Shown here: positions 7,725 to 15,908 of the stretch, piece by piece
How positions within the stretch are numbered: position 1 is the stretch's first letter
Layout of the letters: each line of letters begins with the position of its first letter
Origin: an uncultured Gammaproteobacteria bacterium
Lineage (GTDB): Bacteria; Pseudomonadota; Gammaproteobacteria; CAKMZV01
Direction of reading: 5' to 3'
Assembly: GCA_929200535.1 (NCBI GenBank)
Contig: CAKMZV010000009.1
Location: 1 to 62,614 of the forward strand
DNA: 62,614 nt
The notes under the pieces: model-generated
Told to the model about the DNA's origin: nothing
Seen by the model: only the letters and a program-made list of their open reading frames with translations
Database searches by the model: none
Translations under genes and position numbers: made by a program

Positions 7725-8282
7725 ATGCTAATGAATAAAAAAGAAAAAGGTTTTACATTAATAGAGATTGCCATTGTTATTGTGATTATTGGCTTGCTTG
7801 CTGGAGGTGTGCTCAAAGGTTTAGAAATTTTAGAAGATTCGCGTACACAAAAAGCCATTGAGCAGATGCGTTCCCTACAATCAGCTTGGTTTGGTTACAT
7901 TTCTCGTTATCAGCAAATACCGGGGAATGATAGCCAAGCCCAAGAATTTTTTGGTACAGATGCAACCAATGGTGATGGTGATGGAACGTTATCAGAAACA
8001 GAGCAACCCTTAGTTTGGCAACATTTACATCTTGCTGGTATTATTCAAGGCAGCGGTAATAATGCAACCTCAACCCCGTGGGGGAATGCTTTTAGTTTTA
8101 GCTATGATAGTACAGCAAAACAACACCTGCTATGCATTGCTAATTTGCTTGGCTCAAGAGCAATTATTATTGATCGCCGAGTAGATGATGGCACAGCAAA
8201 TACGGGGACTCTTTTTGGCTCTGGTCAAACGGAGGCTAACTACGATGCGGAAACAACTTATACTTTTTGTAGCAAACTTTAA
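7725..8282 (+). CDS. Type II/IV prepilin-like protein
   Basis: 185 residues. The leader MLMNKKEKG is cleaved before F10-TLIE, with Glu at +5, and a 20-residue hydrophobic helix IAIVIVIIGLLAGGVL follows. The body contains NGDGDGTLSETE, which could bind calcium as in GspG-type pseudopilins, and several late Cys residues. A second ATG two codons in (7731) is an equally good start. It follows the previous prepilin by 14 bp. No terminator is clear after the stop, but three 15-bp tandem repeats follow. Confidence 0.8.
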   Translation: MLMNKKEKGFTLIEIAIVIVIIGLLAGGVLKGLEILEDSRTQKAIEQMRSLQSAWFGYISRYQQIPGNDSQAQEFFGTDATNGDGDGTLSETEQPLVWQHLHLAGIIQGSGNNATSTPWGNAFSFSYDSTAKQHLLCIANLLGSRAIIIDRRVDDGTANTGTLFGSGQTEANYDAETTYTFCSKL

Positions 8283-8289
8283 ACTTCTT

Positions 8290-8334
8290 AGATTTGTTCA
8301 TCCAAGATTTGTTCATCCAAGATTTGTTCATCCA
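8290..8334. repeat. Three tandem copies of a 15-bp unit
   Basis: AGATTTGTTCATCCA is repeated three times without change, starting 8 bp after the prepilin stop. Perfect identity suggests recent slippage expansion. The rest of the gap before aapJ (8335-8556) is AT-rich and shows no gene. Confidence 0.9.
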
Positions 8335-8556
8335 ATTATTTTTTTATAATTTTTATAAACTATGGTTTGCTAAGTTGCTTGCTTTTGGGTTTTACTATGG
8401 AATATAATTTCTTTTTTTGTGCGTATTTAGTGTGTATTTGTTTTTATAAAAAAACAAACAGTACAAATAGTACAAAAATGAATGGTTATGTTGAGCCTTA
8501 GTTAATTTTTTAGGTGAGGCTTTTTTATATTTATTTTAAAATTGAGGTCTTTTATT

Positions 8557-9579
8557 ATGTTAAAAAATACTTTTAAATTAGTTATTGGGCTATTTGCATT
8601 AAGCTCAATGGTTGTAGCAAGTGCTGGTACGCTAGAAGATGTTAAGCGTAAAGGTTATGTTCAGTGTGGAGTAAGTACTGGTTTACCAGGCTTTTCTGCT
8701 CCAGACGATAAAGGATTGATGCAAGGATTAGATGCAGACCTATGTCGTGCTGTTGCAGCTGCGGTACTTGGTGATGCTTCTAAAGTGCGTTTTTCTAAAT
8801 TGACTGCGAAGGAGCGTTTTGCTGCTCTTGCTTCGGGTGAAGTTGATCTATTAAATCGTAACACCACGTGGACAATGCACCGTGATACAGGGCTTGGCTT
8901 AAATTTTGCTGGTGTAAACTATTATGATGGTCAAGGCTTCTTAGTTAAGAAAAGCTTAGGCGTAAAAAGTGCTAAAGACCTTGATGGTGCTAGCGTTTGT
9001 ATTCAAGCGGGTACAACAACTGAGTTAAATTTAAGCGATTACTTCCGTGCTAATGGAATGAAGTTCAAAGCGATTACTTATGACACTTCTGATCAAACAC
9101 GTAGTGGTTTTGAAGCTGGTCGTTGCGACATTCTAACAAGCGATCGTTCACAACTTGCAGCTTTACGTCTTGGCTTAAAAAACCCAAGCAGTGCGGTTGT
9201 ATTACCAGAAATTATTTCTAAAGAGCCTTTAGGTCCTGTTGTCCGTCAAGGCGATGACCAGTGGTTTAACATTGTTAAGTGGACATTAAATGCACAAATC
9301 AATGCTGAAGAAATGGGTATTACTTCTGCCAATGTAGATAAACACGCTAACGATGCTAATGCTACTCCTGGTGTTAAGCGTTTGCTTGGTAAAGAAGGTG
9401 GTTTTGGTGCAAAGATTGGTCTTTCTGATAGTTGGGCTTATAAAATCATCAAGCAAGTAGGAAACTACGGTGAAGTGTTCAAAAGAACAGTTGGAGCCGA
9501 TTCTCCTTTAAAACTTGCTCGTGGTACCAACGAACTATGGTCTCGTGGTGGTATTTTATATGCTCCACCAGTAAGATAA
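8557..9579 (+). CDS. aapJ: General L-amino-acid ABC transporter, periplasmic binding protein
   Basis: Solute-binding protein of the Aap/Bzt polar amino-acid uptake system. The signal peptide (LVIGLFALSSMVVASA) is probably cleaved before GTLEDVKRKG. Family features are VQCGVSTGLPGFS, the GLDADLCRAVAAAVLGD segment, LLNRNTTWT and GFEAGRCDILTSDRSQLAA. At 340 residues it has the usual AapJ length. The frame reaches a TTG at 8542, but the ATG at 8557 gives a normal leader. It is the first gene of aapJQMP, and a strong terminator-like hairpin directly after it should reduce readthrough and favour the binding protein over the permeases. Confidence 0.95.
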   Translation: MLKNTFKLVIGLFALSSMVVASAGTLEDVKRKGYVQCGVSTGLPGFSAPDDKGLMQGLDADLCRAVAAAVLGDASKVRFSKLTAKERFAALASGEVDLLNRNTTWTMHRDTGLGLNFAGVNYYDGQGFLVKKSLGVKSAKDLDGASVCIQAGTTTELNLSDYFRANGMKFKAITYDTSDQTRSGFEAGRCDILTSDRSQLAALRLGLKNPSSAVVLPEIISKEPLGPVVRQGDDQWFNIVKWTLNAQINAEEMGITSANVDKHANDANATPGVKRLLGKEGGFGAKIGLSDSWAYKIIKQVGNYGEVFKRTVGADSPLKLARGTNELWSRGGILYAPPVR

Positions 9580-9625
9580 TCTAAATGTTGTCTATCGTTT
9601 AAGATAATATTTAGTATTTTTGCAA

Positions 9626-9666
9626 AGCCCTGTAGGATTTCTTAATGAGATTCTGCAGGGCTTTTT
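9626..9666 (+). terminator. Intra-operon terminator/attenuator between aapJ and aapQ
   Basis: A 12-bp stem (AGCCCTGTAGGA with TTCTGCAGGGCT, two G-T pairs) with a 13-nt loop is followed by TTTT. It has the form of an intrinsic terminator, placed 46 bp after aapJ and before the permease genes. Confidence 0.85.
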
Positions 9667-9713
9667 AGTTTGCATTATTCAAAATAGTAAATAGTTCACT
9701 AAGTTATTAAAAA

Positions 9714-10868
9714 ATGTTTTCTTCTTTAAAGTTTCGACAATACGCTATACAAATCTTTTTATTGTTGGCGTTAGTTATTTTTTTCCTGTTTATAGCAAAT
9801 AATGCTGAGGAAAATATGGCAGCGAGAAATATGACTGCTGGCTTTGGTTTTTTAGAAGAAAAAGCAGGATTCCCAATTTTATTTAGCCCCTTTATTGAAT
9901 ACAATGCCGCCATCAATTCGTATTTTGATACTTTCTTGATTGGTTTTGGTAATACGGTTCTTGTCAGCATACTTGGCATTATCACGGCAACCATTGTTGG
10001 GTTGATTTTTGGCGTTGCTCGCCTATCACAAAACTGGTTAGTTGCTAAAATTGCCTCTGTGTATGTAGAGGTGTTTCGTAATATACCTCTGCTATTGCAA
10101 ATTACCTTTTGGTACTTTGCCATTATGATACCCCTCCTACCTTCTCCGAGGCAGAGTTTTACCCTGGGTGGTGATTGGTTTGTGATGAATAATCGTGGTT
10201 TTTATGTTCCTGAAGTAACTGGAGATGGACTCAGTACTCTATTGTATGCATTACTTTTTGCCTTTGTTTTAATTTATTTTTTTGTTAAGTGGGCAAAGAA
10301 AAAACAAGCAGAAAGTGGTACGGTGCTTCCAAAGTTTTGGTTAAGCCTATTGATTTTGATTATTGTTCCTACAATAGCCGTTGTTTTTTCCAGTGGAAAT
10401 CTTGAGCTTGTCTTTCCTGAAAAAGGACGCTTTGCTTGGCGCGGAGGCTGGGTTGTTATTCCCGAATTGGCAGCCCTTTGGTTAGCTTTAACAATTTATA
10501 CAGGTACCTTTATTGCTGAGAATATTCGAGGGGGTATTTTGGCGGTGAGTAAGGGGCAAACAGAGGCTGCTTTGGCTCTTGGATTATCCCGTTCTCAAAC
10601 ATTGCGATTAGTAGTTATCCCGCAAGCACTTCGTGTCATTATTCCGCCTCAAACAAGCCAGTATTTAAATTTAACGAAAAATTCATCGCTTGCCGCTGCG
10701 GTGGGATATCCTGATTTGGTTTCGGTATTTGCAGGCACAGCCCTAAACCAAGTGGGTAGAGCTATAGAGATTATTTCAATGACAATGTTAGTTTATTTAA
10801 CCTTAAGCCTAACGATATCGATTTGTATGAATATTTATAACAGTCGGATGAAATTAAGAGAAAGATAG
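9714..10868 (+). CDS. aapQ: General L-amino-acid ABC transporter permease AapQ
   Basis: Inner-membrane permease of the HisM/GlnP type (384 residues). It has an N-terminal TM, then a large periplasmic/TM insertion (residues ~140-240) characteristic of AapQ/BztB, then the permease core. The FNTVLVSILGI-type start of the core and the EAA loop (EAALALGLSRSQTLRLVVIPQALRVIIPP, split by the conserved Gly) are clear. It would heterodimerise with AapM. Ten bp separate it from aapM. Confidence 0.93.
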   Translation: MFSSLKFRQYAIQIFLLLALVIFFLFIANNAEENMAARNMTAGFGFLEEKAGFPILFSPFIEYNAAINSYFDTFLIGFGNTVLVSILGIITATIVGLIFGVARLSQNWLVAKIASVYVEVFRNIPLLLQITFWYFAIMIPLLPSPRQSFTLGGDWFVMNNRGFYVPEVTGDGLSTLLYALLFAFVLIYFFVKWAKKKQAESGTVLPKFWLSLLILIIVPTIAVVFSSGNLELVFPEKGRFAWRGGWVVIPELAALWLALTIYTGTFIAENIRGGILAVSKGQTEAALALGLSRSQTLRLVVIPQALRVIIPPQTSQYLNLTKNSSLAAAVGYPDLVSVFAGTALNQVGRAIEIISMTMLVYLTLSLTISICMNIYNSRMKLRER

Positions 10869-10877
10869 AGATTTATT

Positions 10878-11990
10878 ATGACGTTACAAGAATTTAACCA
10901 TCGCTATCAAAATCTCCAGTACCGCCCAGGAGCAGTTGGCTGGGTTTTTAAAAACTTACTCTCTTCACCATTTAATATCCTACTTACTTTTGGTGCACTT
11001 TATATTCTTTATTTGATAATCCCAACTTCATTAAATTGGTTAATTTTTGATTCTTATTGGGAAGGAGAAAGTAGTCAAGATTGTAATTTTGATGCCGCTT
11101 GTTGGGTGTTTATTAAGGCACGTTTTAATACCATCATTTATGGTTTTTATCCCCAAGAACATTTGTGGCGACCCAATTTGGTGTTGCTTTTATTGGTCAT
11201 TGGGCTTTCGTTTGTGTTAATTGATCGTTTCTCAAACAAGCTAAGATTGCGTGCAGGAATGGTAATGCTATTTGCCTTTCCATTTGTTGCTTTTGCTATT
11301 TTGCATGGCTCGCTTTTTGGTGTAGAAATTTTTGATCCTATTGTCAGAACTGAGCAATGGGGTGGATTAGTGCTGACTCTGGTGCTCTCATTGGGAGGCA
11401 TTGTATTATGTTTTCCGCTCGGTATTCTGCTGGCTCTTGGTAGGCAATGCAAAACAATGCCGGTGGTGAAATATGTTTGTATTTGGTTTATTGAGTTTTG
11501 GCGTGGTGTGCCTTTAATTACCGTGTTATTTATGGCAGCAGTAATGCTACCATTGTTACTACCCGAGGGAACCGAATTTGATAAATTAAGCCGAGCCTTA
11601 ATCGGCATTGTATTATTTGAGGCAGCCTACATCGCCGAGGTGGTTCGTGGTGGTTTGCAAGCCCTACCTAAGGGGCAATATGAAGCTGCCGACTCTCTTA
11701 ATTTTAGCTATTGGAAACAAACTAATTTAATTATTTTGCCGCAGGCATTAAAGTTAGTTATTCCGGGGATTGTCAATACCTTTATTGCACTACTTAAAGA
11801 TACCTCACTAGTCTCGATTGTTGGTATGTGGGATTTGCTTAACTCGGCAATTGGTTCAACCCGTGATCCTAATTGGATTGGATATATTATTGAAGCGTAT
11901 GTTTTTGCTGGGGCACTTTATTGGCTACTTTGTTTTAGTGCCTCAAAATATAGCCAACGTTTAGAGAAAAAATTAAGTACAGAAAGATAA
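10878..11990 (+). CDS. aapM: General L-amino-acid ABC transporter permease AapM
   Basis: Second permease (370 residues), partner of AapQ. It has several TM helices, GLVLTLVLSLGGIV at the start of the conserved permease domain, the segment FIEFWRGVPLITVLF and the EAA loop (YEAADSLNFSYWKQTNLIILPQALKLVIPG). The SLVSIVGMWDLL element near the end is typical of AapM/BztC. It lies 14 bp before aapP. Confidence 0.93.
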   Translation: MTLQEFNHRYQNLQYRPGAVGWVFKNLLSSPFNILLTFGALYILYLIIPTSLNWLIFDSYWEGESSQDCNFDAACWVFIKARFNTIIYGFYPQEHLWRPNLVLLLLVIGLSFVLIDRFSNKLRLRAGMVMLFAFPFVAFAILHGSLFGVEIFDPIVRTEQWGGLVLTLVLSLGGIVLCFPLGILLALGRQCKTMPVVKYVCIWFIEFWRGVPLITVLFMAAVMLPLLLPEGTEFDKLSRALIGIVLFEAAYIAEVVRGGLQALPKGQYEAADSLNFSYWKQTNLIILPQALKLVIPGIVNTFIALLKDTSLVSIVGMWDLLNSAIGSTRDPNWIGYIIEAYVFAGALYWLLCFSASKYSQRLEKKLSTER

Positions 11991-12004
11991 TTTGACACGA
12001 TACT

Positions 12005-12754
12005 ATGAAAGAAAATAATGACAAAATCATTAAGATTGAAGGTTTAAATAAGTGGTACGGTGATTTTCACGTTCTTAAAGATATTAACTTCGACGTTTCC
12101 AGCAAAGAAAAAATAGTTATATGTGGACCATCGGGTTCAGGAAAATCAACCCTAATCCGCTGTATCAATTACTTGGAATCTCACCAACAAGGAAAAATAG
12201 AAGTTAATGGGACAATCCTCAGCGAAAATCCACACGCCATTCAAGAAGTGAGAAAAGAAGTCGGGATGGTATTCCAACAATTTAACCTATTTCCACATTT
12301 AACCATCTTACAAAACCTCACTCTCGCACCCACTTGGGTACAACACTCCTCAAAGGCGGAAGCCGAAGAAAGAGCGATGTACTTTTTAGAAAGAGTGCAT
12401 ATTCCTGAACAGGCAGATAAATACCCAGGACAGCTTTCAGGTGGTCAGCAACAGCGTGTGGCAATTGCGAGAAGCTTGTGTATGAAGCCAAAAGTAATGC
12501 TTTTTGATGAACCGACCTCGGCATTAGACCCTGAGATGATTTCGGAAGTATTAGATGTTATGATTGAACTTGCCGAAGAGGGAATGACAATGTTAGTCGT
12601 TACCCACGAAATGGGCTTTGCACGAAAAGTAGCTGATTGCGTTGTCTTTATGGATGGCGGCGAAATTGTTGAAAGAAATGAACCCGAAGAGTTCTTCAAC
12701 AATCCTCAAAACGAACGCACTCAACTCTTCCTACAACAGATTATTCAAAATTGA
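12005..12754 (+). CDS. aapP: General L-amino-acid ABC transporter ATPase AapP
   Basis: Cytoplasmic ATPase of the polar amino-acid family (249 residues). Walker A is GPSGSGKST, the Q-loop [13 protein letters not shown], the signature LSGGQQQRV, Walker [14 protein letters not shown] and the switch His VVTHEMGF. It is the last gene of the operon. A 7-bp hairpin (ACACATA/TATGTGT, 12773-12794) follows but has no T-run, so it is at best a weak terminator. Confidence 0.96.
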   Translation: MKENNDKIIKIEGLNKWYGDFHVLKDINFDVSSKEKIVICGPSGSGKSTLIRCINYLESHQQGKIEVNGTILSENPHAIQEVRKEVGMVFQQFNLFPHLTILQNLTLAPTWVQHSSKAEAEERAMYFLERVHIPEQADKYPGQLSGGQQQRVAIARSLCMKPKVMLFDEPTSALDPEMISEVLDVMIELAEEGMTMLVVTHEMGFARKVADCVVFMDGGEIVERNEPEEFFNNPQNERTQLFLQQIIQN

Positions 12755-12873
12755 TTTGCGGTTTTTTCAGCTACACATATCTAAGATTATGTGTATGGTA
12801 GCGGTAACAATTTGCTAAGTTATATATAATTAAACTTGTGAGAGCATTTGCAAAAAGATTATTTAATTATATT

Positions 12874-13032
12874 GAGACCTCTGCACAAAAGATATGACAA
12901 ATAAAAAAGCAAAAAATTGCCCTGATTTTCGTTGTGAAACTTGCGAAGACGGACGTATTGGCTACGTTTCACGCCTCAATCAGAACAATTTTTTATCTTT
13001 TTTCTTTTGCCATACTTTTATGCAAAGGTCTC
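12874..13032. repeat. MITE, 159-bp form
   Basis: The TIRs GAGACCTCTGCACAAAAG and CTTTTATGCAAAGGTCTC extend as an imperfect palindrome of about 54 bp on each side. It is flanked by a 5-bp direct repeat ATATT. The central hairpin at 12934-12972 has stem GTGAAAC/GTTTCAC and the loop motif AAGACGGACGTATT (reverse orientation). The element donates the start codon for the small membrane ORF at 13020. Confidence 0.93.
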
Positions 13033-13178
13033 ATATTGGCAATATTGGCGTTGCGTTTATTGCAACGGGTGCCATTGCGGGGTTTTTCGAGCAAGTTGGT
13101 ATAGAAGCTGCTGTTAAAGTGGCTGCCATAGGGCTTGTGTTTATTATTATAGCGAGTTTAATAACTAAGGAACAATGA
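13020..13178 (+). CDS. Small two-helix membrane protein with MITE-derived start
   Basis: 52 residues from the ATG inside the MITE terminus. MQRSHIGNIG is partly element-derived, then come two hydrophobic segments (VAFIATGAIAGFF and VAAIGLVFIIIASLI) and a charged tail TKEQ. The frame stays open back to 12894 through the whole MITE, but that stretch is element sequence. The original N-terminus was probably lost or replaced by the insertion. The stop is followed by the next small ORF after 1 nt. I do not know the family. Similar tiny two-TM proteins are common hypothetical genes in bacteria. Confidence 0.5.
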   Translation: MQRSHIGNIGVAFIATGAIAGFFEQVGIEAAVKVAAIGLVFIIIASLITKEQ

Positions 13179-13179
13179 G

Positions 13180-13296
13180 ATGAATGCATTAGATGCGGTG
13201 TTGATAATGGTGTCAATTGTTGCGGGTATAGGGGCAGCAATGTATTATTTTGCACCTGAAAAAGAGCCTAAAAAACATAAGCATAAAAAAGCCTAA
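13180..13296 (+). CDS. 38-residue membrane microprotein with His/Lys-rich tail
   Basis: The ORF MNALDAVLIMVSIVAG... has one TM helix (residues 5-24) and a strongly basic tail (KKHKHKKA). It starts one nucleotide after the stop of the preceding small gene, indicating translational coupling. It resembles in size and order the second gene of the pair at 3065-3369. Function is unknown. Confidence 0.5.
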   Translation: MNALDAVLIMVSIVAGIGAAMYYFAPEKEPKKHKHKKA

Positions 13297-13378
13297 ATAA
13301 CTCCTCCAGTGAACGGCGTTCTGCCACCTATGTAAGGGTTTGCCTTGTTGGGAAACTTTCTTTTTTTTTGCACGTTCT

Positions 13379-13894
13379 ATGGTTAATAGAGGCAACCAGT
13401 TGTCTAAATTTATCAATAAAATTTCTTATTATCTCGCCACCGGTTTTGGGTCTGGTTTTTTGCCAGCACCGGGGACTGCTGGGAGTGTTGTAGCGGTTGT
13501 TATTTGGTTTTTTTCCTTACAATATTTGCCTGTTTGGGGTCAGGGGTGTTTTATTGTGATGAGTTTTTTTGTGGGAGTGCTGATTATTCAGCAGGCGAGT
13601 TTAGAGCTTTCTAAACAAAACCATAACAACCCTAATCATAACCACGATCCAAAACAAATCGTATGGGATGAATTTGTCGGGATGTGGATTGCCTTGTTAT
13701 TTATACCTTCAGCCTCTTTTTATTCGGTTATTATTGCCTTTAGTGCCTTTCGTTTTTTTGATATATTCAAGCCTTTTCCTATCGGTTGGCTTGATCAAAA
13801 ACTCGATAATAGTTGGGGCGTATTATTAGATGATGTTGTTGCAGGGCTTTTTGCGGGTATTTTTACATGGGTTATCGCTGCTCTTGTGTTATAA
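13379..13894 (+). CDS. pgpA: Phosphatidylglycerophosphatase A
   Basis: Membrane enzyme that dephosphorylates phosphatidylglycerol phosphate. Conserved landmarks are ATGFGSGFLPAPGTAGS near the N-terminus, the acidic KQIVWDEFVGMW motif, FRFFDIFKPFPIGWLDQ and GVLLDDVVAG. It is about 171 residues from the ATG at 13379, the usual length. The frame extends 13 codons further upstream without family similarity. In E. coli it follows thiL, but here it follows small membrane ORFs and precedes rplM. Confidence 0.94.
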   Translation: MVNRGNQLSKFINKISYYLATGFGSGFLPAPGTAGSVVAVVIWFFSLQYLPVWGQGCFIVMSFFVGVLIIQQASLELSKQNHNNPNHNHDPKQIVWDEFVGMWIALLFIPSASFYSVIIAFSAFRFFDIFKPFPIGWLDQKLDNSWGVLLDDVVAGLFAGIFTWVIAALVL

Positions 13895-13966
13895 TAAATA
13901 GATTACGTTTTGGGTTTATGGTTCGATACGCTCAAAATTACCAATTTAAAAAAATCAAAATAAATT

Positions 13967-14404
13967 ATGATAGGTTATAGAAGTTTTGTAGCAACACCAA
14001 GTACGATTGAAAGTAAATGGTATGTGGTAGATGCAAAAGATAAAGTTCTTGGTAAATTAGCAACAGAAGTTGCGCATCGCTTGAGAGGTAAGCATAAGCC
14101 TACTTTCACTCCTCATATGGATTGTGGCGATCACATTATAGTCATCAACGCAGACAAAATTGCGGTGACTGGCAAGAAAAGAACAGATAAAAAATATTAC
14201 CGTTATACAGGCTATGTCGGTAATTTAAAGACGATGACTTTTGAGCATTTAATGCAACGTTCGCCGACTAAAGCCGTTGAACTTGCAGTTAAAGGGATGC
14301 TACCAAGAGGACCACTCGGTAGGTCAACGTTTAAAAAACTTAAGGTTTATGCTGGAGAGACTCATACACACTCAGCACAAAATCCTGAACCACTTGAGAT
14401 TTAA
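13967..14404 (+). CDS. rplM: 50S ribosomal protein L13
   Basis: L13 family along its whole length: [48 protein letters not shown] and [11 protein letters not shown]. The 145 residues compare with 142 in E. coli. It is the first gene of the conserved rplM-rpsI operon, 21 bp before rpsI. The AT-rich leader (13895-13966) shows no obvious regulatory fold. Confidence 0.98.
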   Translation: MIGYRSFVATPSTIESKWYVVDAKDKVLGKLATEVAHRLRGKHKPTFTPHMDCGDHIIVINADKIAVTGKKRTDKKYYRYTGYVGNLKTMTFEHLMQRSPTKAVELAVKGMLPRGPLGRSTFKKLKVYAGETHTHSAQNPEPLEI

Positions 14405-14425
14405 TTATCAGCAAAATTTAGAACA

Positions 14426-14812
14426 ATGGAACAGTTTTCAGCTACAGGAAGAAGAAAGAGCTCAGTCGCACGAGTGATTTTAAGAAAAGGGAATGGTAAA
14501 ATTACCATTAACAAAAAAGATCAAGAACAATATTTTGGTCGTCCAACGGACAAAATGGTAATTCGCCAACCGCTTGAAGCGGTTGATATGCTTGAAAGTT
14601 TTGACATTTCTGTCAACGTTAATGGTGGCGGAACGACAGGACAATCTGGAGCGATTCGTCATGGCATTGCACACGCCTTAGTGAATTATGATGAAACGCT
14701 TAAATCTGTGCTACGTAAGAGTGGATACATCACACGAGATGCCAGAAAAGTTGAGCGTAAAAAAATTGGCTTACACAAAGCGAGAAAGAGACCTCAATAC
14801 TCAAAAAGGTAA
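14426..14812 (+). CDS. rpsI: 30S ribosomal protein S9
   Basis: S9 family: the [13 protein letters not shown]-terminus, [19 protein letters not shown] in the middle and the highly basic C-terminus ending QYSKR, which reaches into the ribosomal P site. At 128 residues it is near the usual 130. It is second in the rplM-rpsI operon, which is closed by a strong terminator at 14861. Confidence 0.98.
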   Translation: MEQFSATGRRKSSVARVILRKGNGKITINKKDQEQYFGRPTDKMVIRQPLEAVDMLESFDISVNVNGGGTTGQSGAIRHGIAHALVNYDETLKSVLRKSGYITRDARKVERKKIGLHKARKRPQYSKR

Positions 14813-14860
14813 TTTTCTCAAACAAGTTCATTTTACTGAACTTGATTATGATTCCTCCTG

Positions 14861-14893
14861 TATCGGCGCAGCTTGTCTGCGCCGATATTTTTT
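14861..14893 (+). terminator. Rho-independent terminator of rplM-rpsI
   Basis: A perfect 11-bp stem (TATCGGCGCAG/CTGCGCCGATA) with a CTTGT loop is followed by a T-rich run. A second perfect 8-bp hairpin (CAAGTTCA/TGAACTTG, 14823-14844) lies just upstream. Confidence 0.95.
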
Positions 14894-14948
14894 ATACCCA
14901 CACTTAATTTCTTTTAACTAACTCTAAAAAAATCAATAAACTATTACT

Positions 14949-15725
14949 ATGTCATTTCTCAAAGGAAAAAAAGCGTTAGTGCTTGGTGTGGCAAATGATA
15001 AATCTATTGCCACTGGTATTACTCGTGCCATTTATGAACAAGGTGGAGAAATTGCTTTAACCTATCAAACTGAAAGATTGCAATCCAGAGTAGAAAAACT
15101 CGCCCAAGAAACAGGGAATGGTCCGACAATGCAATGCGATATTACCAACCCTGAAGAATTAGCTTCTGTCGTTGAAAAAGTAAAACAAGTATGGGGTGGC
15201 TTAGATATTGTGGTGCATGCCATTGCCTTTGCTCCACGTGAGCAACTCGAGGGCAATTATATTGACGTCACGACTAAAGATGGCTTTTTAATGGCACATG
15301 ATATTAGTGCCTGGAGTTTTACCGCCTTAGCTCAAGCTGTTAAACCTATTCTAAACCCCAATGCCTCATTACTAACGCTAACCTACCTCGGAGCAGTAAG
15401 AGCAGTACCCAATTACAATATTATGGGCATTGCCAAAGCCAGCTTAGAGGCTAGCGTTCGTTATATGGCACAATCACTTGGTACTGAGGGAATTCGAGTG
15501 AATGGAATTTCAGCAGGACCAATTCGCACGCTGGCAGCCAGTGGCATTAAAAATTTTCGTGATTTACAAGATAAAGCATCCGCAATCACACCACTTGGGC
15601 GTCCAGTAACTACCGAAGAAGTCGGCAACACAGCCGCCTTCCTAAGCTCAGACCTCGCCTCTGGCATCACTGGAGAAATCGTCTATGTCGATGGTGGCTA
15701 CAACGTTGTCGCTGGCGGTGCGTAG
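14949..15725 (+). CDS. fabI: Enoyl-[acyl-carrier-protein] reductase (NADH)
   Basis: Short-chain dehydrogenase fold enzyme completing each cycle of fatty-acid elongation. The divergent FabI nucleotide motif is GVANDKSIATGI. Catalytic Tyr and Lys lie in LTYLGAVRAVPNYN and MGIAKASLEASVRY, followed by GIRVNGISAGPIRTLAASGI and the C-terminal GEIVYVDGGYN. At 258 residues it has the typical length. It is a stand-alone gene after the rpsI terminator. Confidence 0.97.
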   Translation: MSFLKGKKALVLGVANDKSIATGITRAIYEQGGEIALTYQTERLQSRVEKLAQETGNGPTMQCDITNPEELASVVEKVKQVWGGLDIVVHAIAFAPREQLEGNYIDVTTKDGFLMAHDISAWSFTALAQAVKPILNPNASLLTLTYLGAVRAVPNYNIMGIAKASLEASVRYMAQSLGTEGIRVNGISAGPIRTLAASGIKNFRDLQDKASAITPLGRPVTTEEVGNTAAFLSSDLASGITGEIVYVDGGYNVVAGGA

Positions 15726-15767
15726 TCTTGACTTCCGCTATTTTTTCATATAAGTCATTGATATTAA

Positions 15768-15800
15768 GAGACCTTGTCATATCTTTTGTGCAAAGGTCTC
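15768..15800. repeat. 33-bp internally deleted MITE
   Basis: GAGACC is joined directly to the 27-bp right end TTGTCATATCTTTTGTGC...GGTCTC. Both outermost tips survive and the whole interior is gone. It lies between fabI and the nuclease gene. Confidence 0.75.
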
Positions 15801-15908
15801 ATTTTCTTACCACCTCGTGGGAATGCCGAAAATAAATTAGAATTAAGCGCATATCTGAAGAAAAAATAAAAAATACACTAACCTTAATAATTATTCAAGG
15901 TAAAAATT

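Noticed and set aside
5165-8282. Complete type II secretion locus
   Set aside because: Only prepilin-like genes are present. No secretin, ATPase, platform protein or peptidase is found in the window.
12894-13019. N-terminal 42 codons of the open frame preceding the small membrane ORF
   Set aside because: They are entirely MITE sequence and no orthologous protein part is recognisable, so the start at 13020 is preferred.
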